Shown piece by piece: positions 11,643 to 23,372 of a stretch of 64,000 bases of DNA. Below the pieces are notes generated by a model, which saw only the letters and a program-made list of their open reading frames with translations, made no database searches and was not told the origin of the DNA. Within the stretch, counting starts at the first letter, position 1, and every line of letters begins with the position of its first letter. This DNA is from Epinephelus fuscoguttatus (taxonomy: Eukaryota > Chordata > Actinopteri > Perciformes > Serranidae). The stretch covers positions 34,558,598 to 34,622,597 of the forward strand of contig NC_064770.1 of NCBI RefSeq assembly GCF_011397635.1. Reading direction: 5' to 3'. A program made the position numbers and the translations under genes.

Positions 11643-11851
11643 AAATCTACCCAATCATCATCCACGTCATGATCTGTGAGAAAAATGTCAAAACGTTGCA
11701 GTAGGCCCGACGAACCTCACTCAGTCTCACAAGTTTAGCAAGTGCCTTTTACCCACAGCTGCAAACCACAGCTCATTTTCCAAATGCAAACACGTCAATC
11801 CTTGCATGACATTTTGACTCCATGGCATGCAGGAGGTGAGAGCAAACTAGC
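11643..11851 (+). pseudogene. Stray duplicate of card11 exon C (3' half) plus adjoining intron
   Basis: This matches 4669-4876 almost base for base (about nine in ten by eye). The exon part still reads KIYPIIIHVMICEKNVKTLQ without a stop and keeps a GT donor at the same place. The intron part keeps ACCCACAGCTGCAAACCAC and GACTCCATGGCATGCAG. It lies about 2.8 kb beyond the card11 stop codon, lacks the 5' half of the exon and an acceptor, and abuts a scrap of the 'GGACAGTTCACC' repeat on its left. It is a partial segmental duplication and not a functional exon as far as can be seen. Confidence 0.8.
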
Positions 11852-12597
11852 GTCTTTAGAACACAGCTGTGGATTTGAATCAGTTAGCTGAGTGTAAACC
11901 CTTTAATTTCTGGAACATGGCTTCACATCTTCAAATCTCTCCGTCTGCATCTGCTCTGGTCACTTAATTGATTTCTGCAGCTTATAAATCCATGTGTAGA
12001 CATTTTTTTTCAAAGGCCACCAGAAGGTCCAATTTGACAGAAATAGGCAGGCAGGCCAGAAGGGGATTTAGAGTAACCTGTTTCATAAGGGAGCTGGATA
12101 ATCTCTTCATCTGCGGGGAAAGACATGCATACAGAGATATGCAGTATTCCCAGAAATGCTCAGCCACAGTAAGAAACCCAAACACTGTATCAGCTTTAGT
12201 TTAGTTTGTACTACTGCGTTTTTGCACCATGTAGTGAAATACAAAGCCTTATATTTACACTACTCCTACACTACATAAAGTAGTAAATATATGAAAGTGA
12301 TAAACATGATAAAATGTAATCTACATCTACAGCTACACAAGAACGTAGGTTTAACATAAAGGGTGTTACAGGGTTTGGGGGTCCTCTGCTAGAAAAATTT
12401 TGAGCATAAAACACTTATTTTCCTGCATTCTGGTGTATTCTATGCACCAATTTGAGCTGTTCTGCCTCAATCTATGGTGTAAATGTCTTTGATTTGTCAA
12501 AAGTCCTTTGCTTCTTACATGTTTAATTGGAGTAGGCAAATAAATCTACACCTATATATAGGCTACATGTACAATATACACCCCGTTTTGCCCTCAG

Positions 12598-13612
12598 AGC
12601 TGCCTTAATTCTTAATGTCATAGATTCAACAAGGTGCTGGAAACATTCCTCAGAGATGTTGGTCCATATTGACATGATGACATCACACAGTTGCTGCAGA
12701 TTTGTCGGCTGCACATCCATGATGAGAATCTCCCGTTCCAGCACATCCCAAAGGTGCTCTATTGGACTGAGATCTGGTGACTGTGGAGGCCACTGGAGTA
12801 CAGTGAACTCATTGTCATGTTTGAGATGATGTGAGCTTTGTGACATGGTGCGTTATCCTGCTGGAAGTAGCCATCAGAAGATGGGTACACTGTGGTCATA
12901 AAGGGATGGACACGCTCAGCAACAATACTCAGGTAGGCTGTGGTGTTTAAACCATGCTCAGTTGGTACTAAGAAAATCTCCCCCACACCATTACACCACC
13001 AGCAGCAGCAGCCTGAAGCGTTGATACAAGGCAGGATGGATCCATGCTTCCATCTGAATGTGGTTTTTCCAATCTTCTATTGTCCAGTTTTGGTGAGAAA
13101 ACCCGTGTGAACTGTAGCCTCAGTTTCCTGTTGTTAGCTGACAGGAGTGGCACCTGGTGTGGTCTTCTGCTGCTGTAGCCCATCTGCTTCAAGGTTGGAC
13201 AAGGTGTTGTTGCTTCAGAGATGCTCTTCTGCACACCTTGGTTGGAACCAGTGCTTATTTGATTTCCTGTTGCCTTTCTATCATCTTGAACCAGTCTGGC
13301 CATTCTCCTCTGACCTCTGGCATCAACAAGGCATTTTGGCTCACTGGATATTTTCTCTTTTTGGGACCATCCTCTGTAAACCCTAGAGATGGTTGTGCTG
13401 AAAATCCCGTCTGGCACCAACAACCATGCCACGTTCAAAGTCACTTAAGTCACCTTTCTTCATCATTCTGATGCTCAGTTTGAACTTCAGCAGCTTGTCT
13501 TCACCATGTCTACATGACTAAATGCATTGAGCAGCTGCCACATGATTGGCTGATTAGCTAATTGCTTTAACGAGCAGTTGAACAGATGTTCCTAATAAAG
13601 TGTTTGCCCCAG
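12598..13612 (-). mobile_element. Tc1/mariner transposon copy 1, inactive
   Basis: Minus-strand frames give transposase pieces QWPPQSPDLSPIEHLWDVLE and GYFQQDNAPCHKA, the D and E catalytic neighbourhoods of Tc1 transposases, but they lie in different frames. The right terminus keeps a degraded ATGTTCCTAATAAAGTG. The left terminus TTATTAGGTACACC seen in copy 2 is missing. It shares internal deletions with copy 2 at 51466-52554. Confidence 0.85.
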
Positions 13613-13706
13613 TATACTGTATGTATCAGTGCTTAGAAATGATGTTAGAAATAATCTCAATTGCACCTTCTTTTCCTTCTCTTGTAGGTCTCTGGTGTGC
13701 TCGTGC

Positions 13707-13710
<4 letters not shown>

Positions 13711-13737
<27 letters not shown>

Positions 13738-13854
13738 GTTCAAAGTGCCTTGTTATGAATTTATATTAAGCAAAACCATGACAACACAGCGGTGAGAGTA
13801 AAATCAGAAGTGAGGGTGAATGTGTGACGCTGATTGAAAGCAGATGATGATGAT

Positions 13855-13911
<57 letters not shown>
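13711..13911. repeat. Two (TG)n microsatellites
   Basis: Runs at 13711-13739 and 13855-13911 are separated by about 115 bp. The apparent poly-His/Thr frame on the other strand is only the repeat being translated. Confidence 0.95.
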
Positions 13912-13912
<1 letters not shown>

Positions 13913-14099
13913 GCAGACTGAATCAGCCGCTCTGTGGGGGCTCCTTGCTACGTTTGATGTCAGAGGATGAAAAGAGTTCACAAATAACAGGATTTCTAAC
14001 CGCATCAGCCTGAGGCAACTGAAACAGACACCGATCCCCCACAGCCACATCTCCTCATTATCATTCTTTGTGTCTAATCTTTTTGGGGGAGTGAAGATG

Positions 14100-14960
14100 A
14101 CATTTGTTTTTGCAGGTACAGCAGGTTATTTTCAGCACTCCTCCTGCGGGAGGAGGAGGAGGAGGTGGAGGAGGAGGGTAGACTGTCTACATAAATCATC
14201 CCGGAGCAGAGACATGTTATGCTGGAGCTGACCCAGAAAGTGAATTTTTCCCCTCATGAGCTCACTCTGCAGAAACCTCAACTCCAAACTCTCGCGGTGC
14301 TTCGCGTGCTCCCGCTCCATCTCCAAGAAAAAAAGGGGACTGCTCGCATCACAGGCTCAGCTGACGCGGCGCTGGGAGCTCGCGGGCACAAAAAGAGGTG
14401 AGAAGGTGTTGTTGTTTGTTTATTTTACCTTTCTTATTGTTGTTGAAAGTACCCTAACATTTCCCCTCTGAGCTGCCGCAGCGTGTTTACCGCACGTAGC
14501 TCCGCTCCGAGGCTGTGCACTACTTTGACACCTAGACACCGCTACAGGCACGCTGACAGTACCGTCTATTGATAAAACCACAGGCTGTACGGAAGCTCGT
14601 TGTTTTCTCGCTATTATCTCCACGTAAATTGGACTCACAGCCCCACGCGACGCTTCCACGAACCGAGCCACATGTCCGCGAGCTTCCCGGTGTGAGGAAC
14701 AGCCCGTTCCCGCGGCGCTGCGCTCCCCGTCAAAGGCTACATTGTGTCCGGTCTGGCATCCGCTGGCGGCTGCTGCGGACAGGACGGTGTGATTTATGTA
14801 CCCGCCGTCGGCTGCTCTTTAACGGGCTTTATCTGTCGGTGTGACACCGGCGTTGACGTGGTGGTAAACACAACAAACGTGCACGAGTTATGAGGCGACC
14901 AAACCACCGATTTATCACGGTTAACAGCCCCACGGCGCGACTTTAAATCACACTGAGACT
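14100..14960 (+). promoter_or_regulatory. CpG-rich region and probable noncoding first exon of chst12
   Basis: GC and CpG content rise sharply between about 14280 and 14960 against AT-rich surroundings. A good donor, AAAAAGAG|GTGAGAAG, ends a candidate exon at 14397. The nearest plus-strand gene downstream is chst12, whose start codon lies 8.6 kb away behind a candidate leader exon at 22.67 kb. I infer promoter and first exon. An ATG at 14256 opens 47 codons up to the donor but resembles nothing I know. Confidence 0.35.
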
Positions 14961-15221
14961 TGTTGACGTGATGCTGCCGCTGCAAAGTGTGCACCCCAAA
15001 TTATTCATATCAACACTAAGAGGCGCGTGGACAGAGGTGTTTCTCATCCATATCCCCAAATATTGATTTAATGCTTTAGTAGACAGTGGTGCAGGAAGTA
15101 ATCAGTTGCATCGCTTCGCAGTATCACCCTGAAAATAACAAATACATCACAAGTCCTGCATGTGAATGTTGCTTAAGTACAAGTATAAGTAGCAAAGACA
15201 GAGACAGTGTGCAGATGCTTA

Positions 15222-15620
15222 AATTTAAAGGTCCAGGGTGGAGGATTAAGGGGGATTTATTGGCAGAAATGAAAAATGTGATACAATAAGGATGCATGAA
15301 AATAAGAATTAAATATTGCATTAATTCTGCAGCCCTGCTTTAAAGGTCCAGTGTGTAGGATTTAGTGGGGTATTTAAACATAAAATACAACCTAATAAGT
15401 ATGTTTTCTTTAGTGTATAATCACCTGAAAGTAAGAATCGTTGTGTTTTCGATACCCTAAAATGAGCCGTTTATAGCTACATAGGGAGCAGGTCCTTGTT
15501 CATGGAGGTCGCCATGTTGCGGCGCCATGTTTCTACAGTAGCCCAGAACAGACTAACCAAATACTGGCTGTAGATGGGGACATTCGTGTTTTTACATCAG
15601 CCACCGAAGTACTGAGAACC
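15222..15620. repeat. 'AAAGGTCCAGTGTGTAGGA' MITE family, fragment and partial copy
   Basis: A fragment at 15222-15290 (AAAGGTCCAGGGTGGAGGAT) precedes a longer copy from 15340 (TTTAAAGGTCCAGTGTGTAG) with the family landmarks AATCACCTGAAAGTAAGAAT and TTCTACAGTAGCCCAGAA. Other copies are at 21755-22031 (inverted) and 38290-38589. Confidence 0.6.
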
Positions 15621-15639
15621 TCTGCGGGTAATTTGGCTG

Positions 15640-16625
15640 CCAGTGAAAACCTTAAGTTTTCTCCTTAAGCATGACACTTGAGGCTTAATTTCTCCTTCAG
15701 TGAGGGACCGACCTAGTTGCACAGAATGCTTTAAAAGGTTTCCTTAGTTAGTGGATAGAGCACTCCATGCGGAAGGTCCAGGGTTTGAATGATGGGGTTG
15801 ACGTAAGCAAAAGGCATGCAGTTGCAAGAGGTTCCCACTGCCGAATCAAACTGGATCCGAAAAGGAGGTTTCAGGATGAGAGAGTAACTCCGGCATCTGA
15901 GTCAAGTCCTCAACAAGGGCGAGTCTCAAGCCCGTTGTAGACGGGAGGTTCCAGACGTAAGAGCAGATTCTTCTTAGTTAAAGAAAAACATTACTGCTTT
16001 GAAAGAGATTTTACAGCAGTAAAAGTTTCCATGGAGATTGTTTGCTTGGACTCACGCAAAGTTGGCTTATAGTTAGATAGTGGAAAAAATGGCAGAAGAA
16101 AAGAAGACAAGAAAACCATATTAGATAGAGGAGGAAAAGATTTAACTTCTGGAGGAATACAATCATAAAAAGCACAAACTAAAAAGTAAATTTGATCCCA
16201 AATACCAGAAAGCAATTGTAGGAAGAAATTAAAATGAAAAATAATTCAGTCAAATCTAAGGTGTAAAACTGAAAGCGTATCCACTGGGTTCTCCTGTTGC
16301 AGAACACTCTTCTCAGGGTGTGTTTGTTTTTTCCTTTATCACCATAAACTCTATCATGTTGCAGTTAAGACGGAGTCAGGGATACCTGAAGTTTTTGTTT
16401 TTTTTACCTTGCTTTGGTTGCCAAGGTCTTTTAACAGTCTAGGAATTCCTTAAGTGTAAGACCAGGACAAGGAGAAAACCCTAAATACATAAGTGGACAT
16501 TTTAAGGAAACCTTAAGGAGAAGGCTTAAGGGTGTTTTGTGCAACTAATTTTATTTTGAGGAAACCTTAGGTAGGACTTTCAGGAAAATGCTAACTTAAG
16601 TTGTTTTGTGCAACTGACCACTGGA
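15640..16625. repeat. Repeat with inverted CCTTAAG-rich ends
   Basis: The left part (AACCTTAAGTTTTCTCCTTAAG, GGTTTCCTTAGTTAG) is mirrored by the right part (AAGGAAACCTTAAGGAGAAGG, TTTTGTGCAACTGACC). The interior has no recognisable gene. Confidence 0.45.
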
Positions 16626-16689
16626 ACTTAAGTTATCAGAGAAACAAGGTGAGCACACACGAGCAGGTACTGGGCTAGCGGCACGTCAG

Positions 16690-16830
16690 TGTTGTTACCA
16701 GTTTAAATCACCAGCTCTGGGTACTCCAGCTTCACCAAGAGGAAGCTGGAGTACCCAGAGAAAACCCATGCTGACAAGGGGAGAACATGCAAAGTCCGCA
16801 CAGAAGGACACCCCCAGGAGGGGAGGTTTC
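16690..16830. repeat. Short dispersed fish repeat with a perfect inverted motif
   Basis: GGGTACTCCAGCTTC and GAAGCTGGAGTACCC form a near-perfect hairpin with a short loop. They are followed by GAAAACCCATGCTGACAAGG and GGAGAACATGCAAAGTCCGC, typical of a widespread fish repeat. Confidence 0.5.
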
Positions 16831-17859
16831 CTGTCGCTTTTAATTAAGGTTTGTTGACTTTTTTGTGTTGTTTTTTATGACGTCAGGAAACTTAGGATGA
16901 AAAAGGGAAATAGGTTTTTTTTTTAAATTACAGAATTCACTGTAGAAGTGAGTCCAGTGTGAGTGAGAGTGATTATTCTAATCATAGGTTTTACTTCCTC
17001 CACGGTTTTTCCTCAGCTGTAGTTGAAACTGTGAATTCTGGTCTTAATCATATCCAGCAACTAAAATCACGTCAGATGGAGATCCCTGAAGGGAAACCTT
17101 ATTAAATGGGGGTTGTGACCTCATGTCGTTAGGGGAATGGTTAAGAACCAGTGCTGTAGCCTGTGTAAAGTCTTAATTTGTAAAGTAAGTTATCAGTCAA
17201 GCTGTCCGGTAAAAATAGTGGAGTAAGAAATACAATATATTTTAGAGCTGAAAGGAATCAATTAGTCGAAAACTAGTGGGCTAATATTTCCATGATAGAT
17301 TAATCTTTGACTAATGCTTTTTGCACCCAGGTGTGTATTCCTGGGCGTCCTAGCAGCGTCAATATATGACGTTAACTTGAACAGGTCTGAAGTTTGTGTA
17401 CACAGCGTGCATCCAGCAGCTTTATACATCCTAAAACGACTTTGACTCACATGGGACTCAAACCCCAGTCTCCTGTGTGACAGTCCTGTGCTTAACTCAT
17501 CTCCTAACCCAGATCTCCTGATTCTCTGGCAGTAAATGTGCGAGTTTTTCTCGTAAATTTACCACTTTAACCTTGGAGAAAATCCAAGATTGGATAGTAC
17601 TAACCCCAACCATGACTAATCCTAACTGCTTCCAGCCTTGAAGCACCAACATAACGAGCACTAACTTATCACAGCAGGCAGTGTGATCCATAATGATGTG
17701 TCATGGGGATACAGCCTAATATCTGCAGTGTTACTGTTTTTACCCAGGAGCACATAGACACTCCAGTAATCTTGTCAGCCACATGTGAAGATGATGTGTT
17801 TTACAGCTTCGGCTCTCAGTTTAAGATAAATTGAATATCTTTGGGTTATAGAGTGTTGG

Positions 17860-18270
17860 TCGGACAAAACAAGACATCTAAAGATGTGGTTTTCGAAGTG
17901 CGTTTCACCTCTCATCCAAGAAGCTTCTTCAGTTCTAATTGACTGGTGCCGAGTCGCAGGCTATAAACTCGGTGTGGGTGTGAACCCTTTAAGAGGCAGT
18001 GAGGTCACACAAGAGTCGTTGACCCACCCGGCCATCATGTGTGTCATTAGGGTGAGATGGGTCCAGGTGTGAAAGGGTGTTAAGCTGTCTGGGGAAGTGG
18101 GGCCTGAGGTCACCTCCTCTTTTTAACGATGGATGTGCTAGTTTGACGTAAATGGCTTCCCCTTACAAACCGTCCATCTTCTCTGGCCAAGATGTGATTG
18201 CCATCCTCGAAGGAGTGTCCCTTCTCCTTTTGATGTAAAAGGTCGGCTGAGTCTTGACCTGAGAAGCTGG
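17860..18270 (-). mobile_element. Penelope-like retroelement fragment (GIY-YIG region), broken
   Basis: Translated on the minus strand, 18130-18260 gives SQDSADLLHQKEKGHSFEDG followed by HILAREDGRFVRG and then, after a frameshift, a KKRRGDLRP-like segment. This is the C-terminal endonuclease-side block of fish Penelope-like elements. The rest of the element is absent. Confidence 0.55.
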
Positions 18271-20640
18271 CTCAAGCAGAGAGAAAGTCTTTATCTCTGT
18301 CCGAGAATCTTCACTTTAAGATGTCTCCTTACAGCAGGTATTTTCCCCAATTTTTTGGCATTTTACAGACAAAAAGTGTCATTTGATTAATCCATCATCA
18401 GAATAATCTTCAGTTGCATCCCTGCAATATTTCCTCTGAACTGTGGTGGAGTTGAAGTAGACCTATAAACTAGCATGTAGTACTGGGTAAGAGTGCTCTC
18501 TTTTCTAACTTTAATTTCAGTAAATCCACCTTCCTCATTCCACCGCTGACAGAACATGTTCATACGTCCTGTCCTTGCTATGCCTGATTTAATGCACATT
18601 ATGGGACAGCAGTCGATTCATTGGTGTGGCAAAGAGGAAGAGGAGTGTAGTCTGCAGCCTCTGGAGAGGGGAATGATGATTTTCCATGTCAATGGTCTCC
18701 TCTCAGCTTCAGGAAAGAGGAAATAATATGACGACTGTTGCATGAGAGCTCCAAATATAGATGAGTGTCAGAATGGAAAAGTGACGCCCTGTGACTTTTA
18801 AACTGAGCACAAGAAGAAGGAGAGGACAGTCTGTAGATAAAGTGGTAGTAAGAAATTGTGGCTAAGATAAGCCACAGGTAGAGCAGACACAGGCCATCTT
18901 TCTTCAGCTCACCGTGGACTATTTTGTGTATCGCATGAGCACAGTAAGCTTCAGTGTACATGCGGAACGTATCTTGGTTAGGTGTGTGAAATATTTGCTA
19001 CTGGCCCTCTTTCAAAGGTTGCTAACATAGGGGCTTTTATTACCTCAGGGTTGCTCAGTATTAAAATGTGCCCATGCTGTACCATAGTCTATAGGAAGCC
19101 TGGTATGGGTACAGCAGAATACTTGTGCAGTGCAAAAGTTATTACTTTTTGGTATGCAGAGCCCTCTGGCATGCACACATTTGACAACCACTTGTGAATT
19201 TACTGCTGGGAGTGGGAGTTGAGTTCACTCTGAGAGGTGAAAGAGAAATTCAGTTCAAAAATGTGAAGCCAATGCGCTGTCAGACTCGCTCACACTGCTC
19301 TAGTTTTCAAGCCTTATTTAACAGAAGAGCAAGAAAACCTCACTCACATAAGAACTTTTCCTTTGTATTTTATTTTGTCCTGATAACCTGTAGTCCGTCT
19401 CTTTTTGTAATGTTGTCATTAAGACCGCCTAAACTGAGACCACGTCATGATCAAAACCAGTGTATAGAGACTGAGACATGACATAAAGGGGTTGAGACCA
19501 AGTCCAGGCCAGAGTGTCCCACACTGCATGACATACTTATGATAAAATGTGGAACATACAAGCCACAGTCAGTCCTCAAATTAATCTGAAAGATCCACAT
19601 TCCCACAAAAACACCAACAGCCATTTTATTGCCATACTGTATATATGTGTATAAGTGAACCATGAAAAAAGACTTGATAAAATGGTGAAAAGGCTTAGCA
19701 GAGCAGAGGCGATCTTGTTTCCTCATCTAGTGGTGAGGATTGCAGATTTAAACCAGCTGAAACTTCGTCAGTGGTCATTGTTCAGGAGGTTTTTTATTGT
19801 GAGCTGAATTATCGTCAGAGGTCTGTTCCTCTCTAAACAAACGGTGATTTAAATCCAGTGTTCCCATTTTTATCACTTTGGAAAAGTGATAAAAATTTGT
19901 TCTGTGTAATGAAATTGTCACAGTAATCCTCCAAGGATAACCTTCCATAAAATGTAACATAACAGCAAATGTATTTTCTGTAGCTGACTGCGGAACGTAA
20001 CTCTAATATGCGTCATTGTGTGATAACGTTTTATTTCCTCATTTTCTCCCCTCATTGTCTCTCCCTTTTATGTTTAATATTTGATCTTTATTTCAGACGT
20101 GTTAAATAAAGACATGAATATACAAACAAGCAGACAGACAGTAGTATTTACAAAAATTCAAAAGCATAATGTGAAAGCAAATTGTCAATGTACAGTTAGT
20201 TTGATTTACACAACCGAAAAGGAGTTGGAGGAAGTATAACCTTATTAAATTACACCCCCTCTCCTTGAGTTATTGAGTGAAAAGAAACAGGCAGCTTCCT
20301 TATATAGATAAACATATACCCTAGACTTTTATAAATATATAGTTTTTATTACCATTTAACTTTGTCACACGAAAATAATCCTTAATTACCAAATATCTGT
20401 CTTACAAAATATAAACCTGTCTTAGTATATCATATATATATACATATATATATATTACCATTTATCCATGACTTACAGATATAAAACATGTTTGCCCAAT
20501 AGCTGAAATTATGTTTGAAATGAGTTTGAATGTGATCTGTTTGAAAAATGCCGGGCAAGTGGGGTGAGATATTTTTTTTTTTTTTTTTTTTTTTGTTACA
20601 GGTCCTTGAAACGTCATGGAAAAGTTTTGAAATTTTGTCC
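18270..20640. other. AT-rich intergenic or intronic DNA with no recognised gene
   Basis: No ORF with family similarity and no paired splice sites were found. A (TA)n-like patch lies near 20428-20456 and a T tract at 20572-20594. Confidence 0.5.
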
Positions 20641-20643
20641 GTG

Positions 20644-21690
20644 ACATTGGGCCTCATTCACTAATATCTGCGCAGAAATGTTCTTACTCTCCACAAAAAA
20701 TAAGTACTTGCGCAAAATCACCGTCGGATTCATGACACGTGCGTACCGGCCAATTTTGTTCTCACCACCGTGTGTATGTTAGTAAATCAGAACCATTCTA
20801 AATTGACAGGTGCGTGTCCGCGATCTGCAATCAGCATACTACCACGCCCCCATTTCTCCATATAAGGAAACCGCTTGCCTAGAGTTGATTCATGAATGAA
20901 GGAAGCGGTTACGCAAGGAGAGAAGTAGTAAATTTCACAGTTTGTTAGAAGCGATGGCGCCGGGTCTTACAGGAATGCCATGGGTCATTGTAAGATTGTG
21001 GAGGACACAGCATGCCAGGATGATCTTGCACAACTTCTCAGGGGTATAAAGTAGTTTGCCACCAGCCGTATCTGATCCAAACACATCCAACGGCCCTTAA
21101 GCACGCCAAAAGTGCACTCTACGGCGCGTGTGTGGGCATGTATGTTATTCTAGCGCACCTCTTGAGGGACTTCAGGGTTTGCGTATGGTGTCATCAGCCA
21201 TGTTTTAAGGCCATATGCCCGGTCACCCAAACAATATAACATTTTAACATTAACGGAATAGAGACTTACTGAAAATACAGATCATCTGCACGCTGATGGA
21301 GTGATAGTTTTTCTGTTCATGTTATTGTTAATATTTTAATTGTCACAATGATGAGGGTGAACGTGTATCAATTTCATGGTTATTTAATCCATTTGGCCAA
21401 TATATTAGTAAATTAATTATTTAAAAAAATGTTAATTAAATCTCTTTCATGAATGTGGTTTTATAGACTCTGCATGTACTTAAAAGGTATGTTTGCATTT
21501 TCTAAGTCAGTTCGGCCTTCCTCATTTGTGCGTACGCATGATCTGAGGCAGTTCTAAATTTGTCCGCAGAGTAAGAACAAATTCGGGTAAGAAAATATTG
21601 ATGAATCTCGGATTTTGCGTCAAACGATCGTACGCACAGTTTAAGCACAGATTTGTGCGTAGGCACTGTTTGTGAATGAGGCCCAATGTG
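20644..21690 (-). mobile_element. PIF/Harbinger-type DNA transposon, decayed
   Basis: The ends ACATTGGGCCTCATTCAC and GTGAATGAGGCCCAATGT are inverted repeats. On the minus strand about 20950-21250 reads GDRAYGLKTWLMTPYANPE, then AHTRAVECTFGVLKGRWMCL, the C-terminal blocks of HARBI1-like DDE nucleases. They are interrupted by stops, and most of the transposase and the accompanying Myb-like gene are missing. Confidence 0.75.
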
Positions 21691-21754
21691 TGGGAACACT
21701 GTAAACTGGTGAAACACTGATTAAAACAGTTTCACCATGCTCTTGTAGTGGAGG

Positions 21755-22031
21755 GGCTGTTAACTACAGTGACTCACGTGAAAAGACCAAAATGTAAATG
21801 GCTTTATTTCGAGCCAGTTTGTCCCCTCTGGGATGCTGTAGAAATATAGCGGTGCAACATAGCGATCTCAGATGAGGACCCACTCCCTATGATATAAACA
21901 GCTCATTCTAAGGTAATGAAAACACAATGATGCTTATTTTTATGTGATTATATACTAGAGAAAACATGCTTATTAAATTATATTCCATTTCTGCCAATAT
22001 ATTCCCCTAAAACCTACACACTGGACCTTTT
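21755..22031 (-). repeat. 'AAAGGTCCAGTGTGTAGG' MITE family, inverted copy
   Basis: It ends in CCTACACACTGGACCTTTTA and contains GCTCATTCTAAGGTAATGAAA and TTCTGCCAATATATTCCCC, inverse counterparts of the copies at 15340 and 38290. Confidence 0.65.
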
Positions 22032-22620
22032 AATCATCTTTATTTAACACTCCTTTTTTGCAAGTGTAATATAGTGATATTCCTGCAGTTGTGGTCCTGA
22101 CTGGTCTTGAAATAAAATCCTCTTTGTCTGAGACTGAGACAATACCGAGTAAAAATGTCTGAGACAGAGACCTTCAAAAAGTGGTTTTGAGTCCAAGGCC
22201 GATCTTTAATGCTACAACACTGGCTTTTGTAAGTGTGAGACTCCACCTAGATGCTTGAATTTAGAAACACAAGAAATTCAGCAACACATGTGAACACTTA
22301 GACGATCTTCAAAGTGTTGGTCCACAGACTTGGTCTATTTTTATACTTTACATGTAACTTGGTTTGTCATTAAATTGTCTTTGTTCTCGCTCGCTGCTGA
22401 AATCCCTGCATTTTTGTGAGCTCATCTGTGTGTCGGTGATTCTTCTTGTTCAAATGTTCTCTCAAAAAAAATCCAATTTAGATGTGATAATGTCTGTGTT
22501 ACAATAATTTTTGGTGACAATTTGCTGCTCAGTGATTAGACAAGCACATAATTTGATTTTAGGGACTAAGGTTTTTATTAAACCCTGAGAAAGATGGACT
22601 ATGTAACGGTGGTTTTCACC

Positions 22621-22623
<3 letters not shown>

Positions 22624-22669
<46 letters not shown>
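22624..22669. repeat. (TG)n microsatellite next to a candidate splice acceptor
   Basis: The run ends in TGTGTGCAG|GG at 22671, which could be the acceptor of a leader exon. Confidence 0.9.
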
Positions 22670-22670
<1 letters not shown>

Positions 22671-22672
<2 letters not shown>

Positions 22673-23006
22673 GGTGCTGCAGGCGTGGAGCAGAGGTAAG
22701 ACTTTATCCATGGATGACCAGTCACACTCCTGTACAGCACACTCCTGCAGTGCAGCAGCATCATGATAAGCCCACCACAGACTCTGCTCTAGCTGCCGTC
22801 TATCTATCGCCATGGTGAGAGAGAGAGCTCCTGGACCTTGACTCTGTTGCCATGGTGACCCTGTAGCAAGAACCCTATAACTCCAATCTGTTGCCCCGGC
22901 GATCACATATAAAAACTATTTCAATCTGCTGCCATGGTGACGCTGTAGACGCCTTATCAAGTCATAGTCAGTTGCTATGGTGATCCTGTAGCGAGCAGCA
23001 GTCGCC
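22671..23006 (+). promoter_or_regulatory. Putative chst12 5' leader with four short upstream ORFs
   Basis: Between a plausible acceptor and the chst12 start lies a degenerate tandem motif, GTTGCCATGGTGACCCTGTAG and variants. Four copies carry an ATG, the first three in a strong CCATGG context, each followed closely by a stop: 22812-22841 (9 codons), 22852-22866, 22934-22948 and 22977-22991 (4 codons each, reading MVTL, MVTL, MVIL). The last uORF ends 15 nt before the true start, which sits in the same CGCCATGGG context. If this stretch is in the mRNA, it should restrain chst12 translation. Whether it is transcribed is inferred; an internal donor at 22694 could remove part of it. Confidence 0.45.
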
Positions 23007-23372
23007 ATGGGAACGTCCAGGATGTTCCGCATCTTTGTCGTCCTGGGCTCAGCCTTCATGATCCTCCTGATCATCATTTACTGGGACGATGTCGGAGCCT
23101 CGCACCTGTACTTGCACACTCCTGTGTCGCCGGGCCCCAAGATCCCGCATCCCCCTCCTCACCAGGGGCCTCAGACCTCCCGGACCCCGTCCTTCCTGTC
23201 CGACATCGACGCCTTTGTAAACCAGTTCTTAGAGCCGGGAACTGGGGAGCCCACAGACCCTGCGCCACCTGATACAAGTAACCAATCGGAGAAAGCAGAG
23301 GAGCGGTATATACCGAGGCGGGAGTGGAAAATTCACCTGACTCCAGTGGCAGCTGAGCTCCGTGAGAGACAG
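23007..23372 (+). CDS. chst12: chst12 coding exon 1 (anchor and stem)
   Basis: The exon covers the cytoplasmic tail, transmembrane anchor and stem, 122 codons ending AAELRERQ. The donor is GAGACAG|GTTAAT. A TTC-rich pyrimidine run follows 20 bp into the intron. Confidence 0.92.

Noticed and set aside
13157..13471. Plus-strand frames of about 100 residues, nearly identical at 52072-52407
   Set aside because: They are antisense to Tc1 transposase remnants; their similarity reflects the shared transposon.
14132..14326. Minus-strand frame reading MEREHAKHRESLELRFLQ, coiled-coil-like
   Set aside because: It lies opposite the candidate chst12 first exon, ends in poly-Leu from a GAGG repeat, and no partner exons were seen. 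Codon bias alone can explain it.
22594..22906. Frames rich in Cys-Val or Thr-His
   Set aside because: They are translations of the (TG)n microsatellite.
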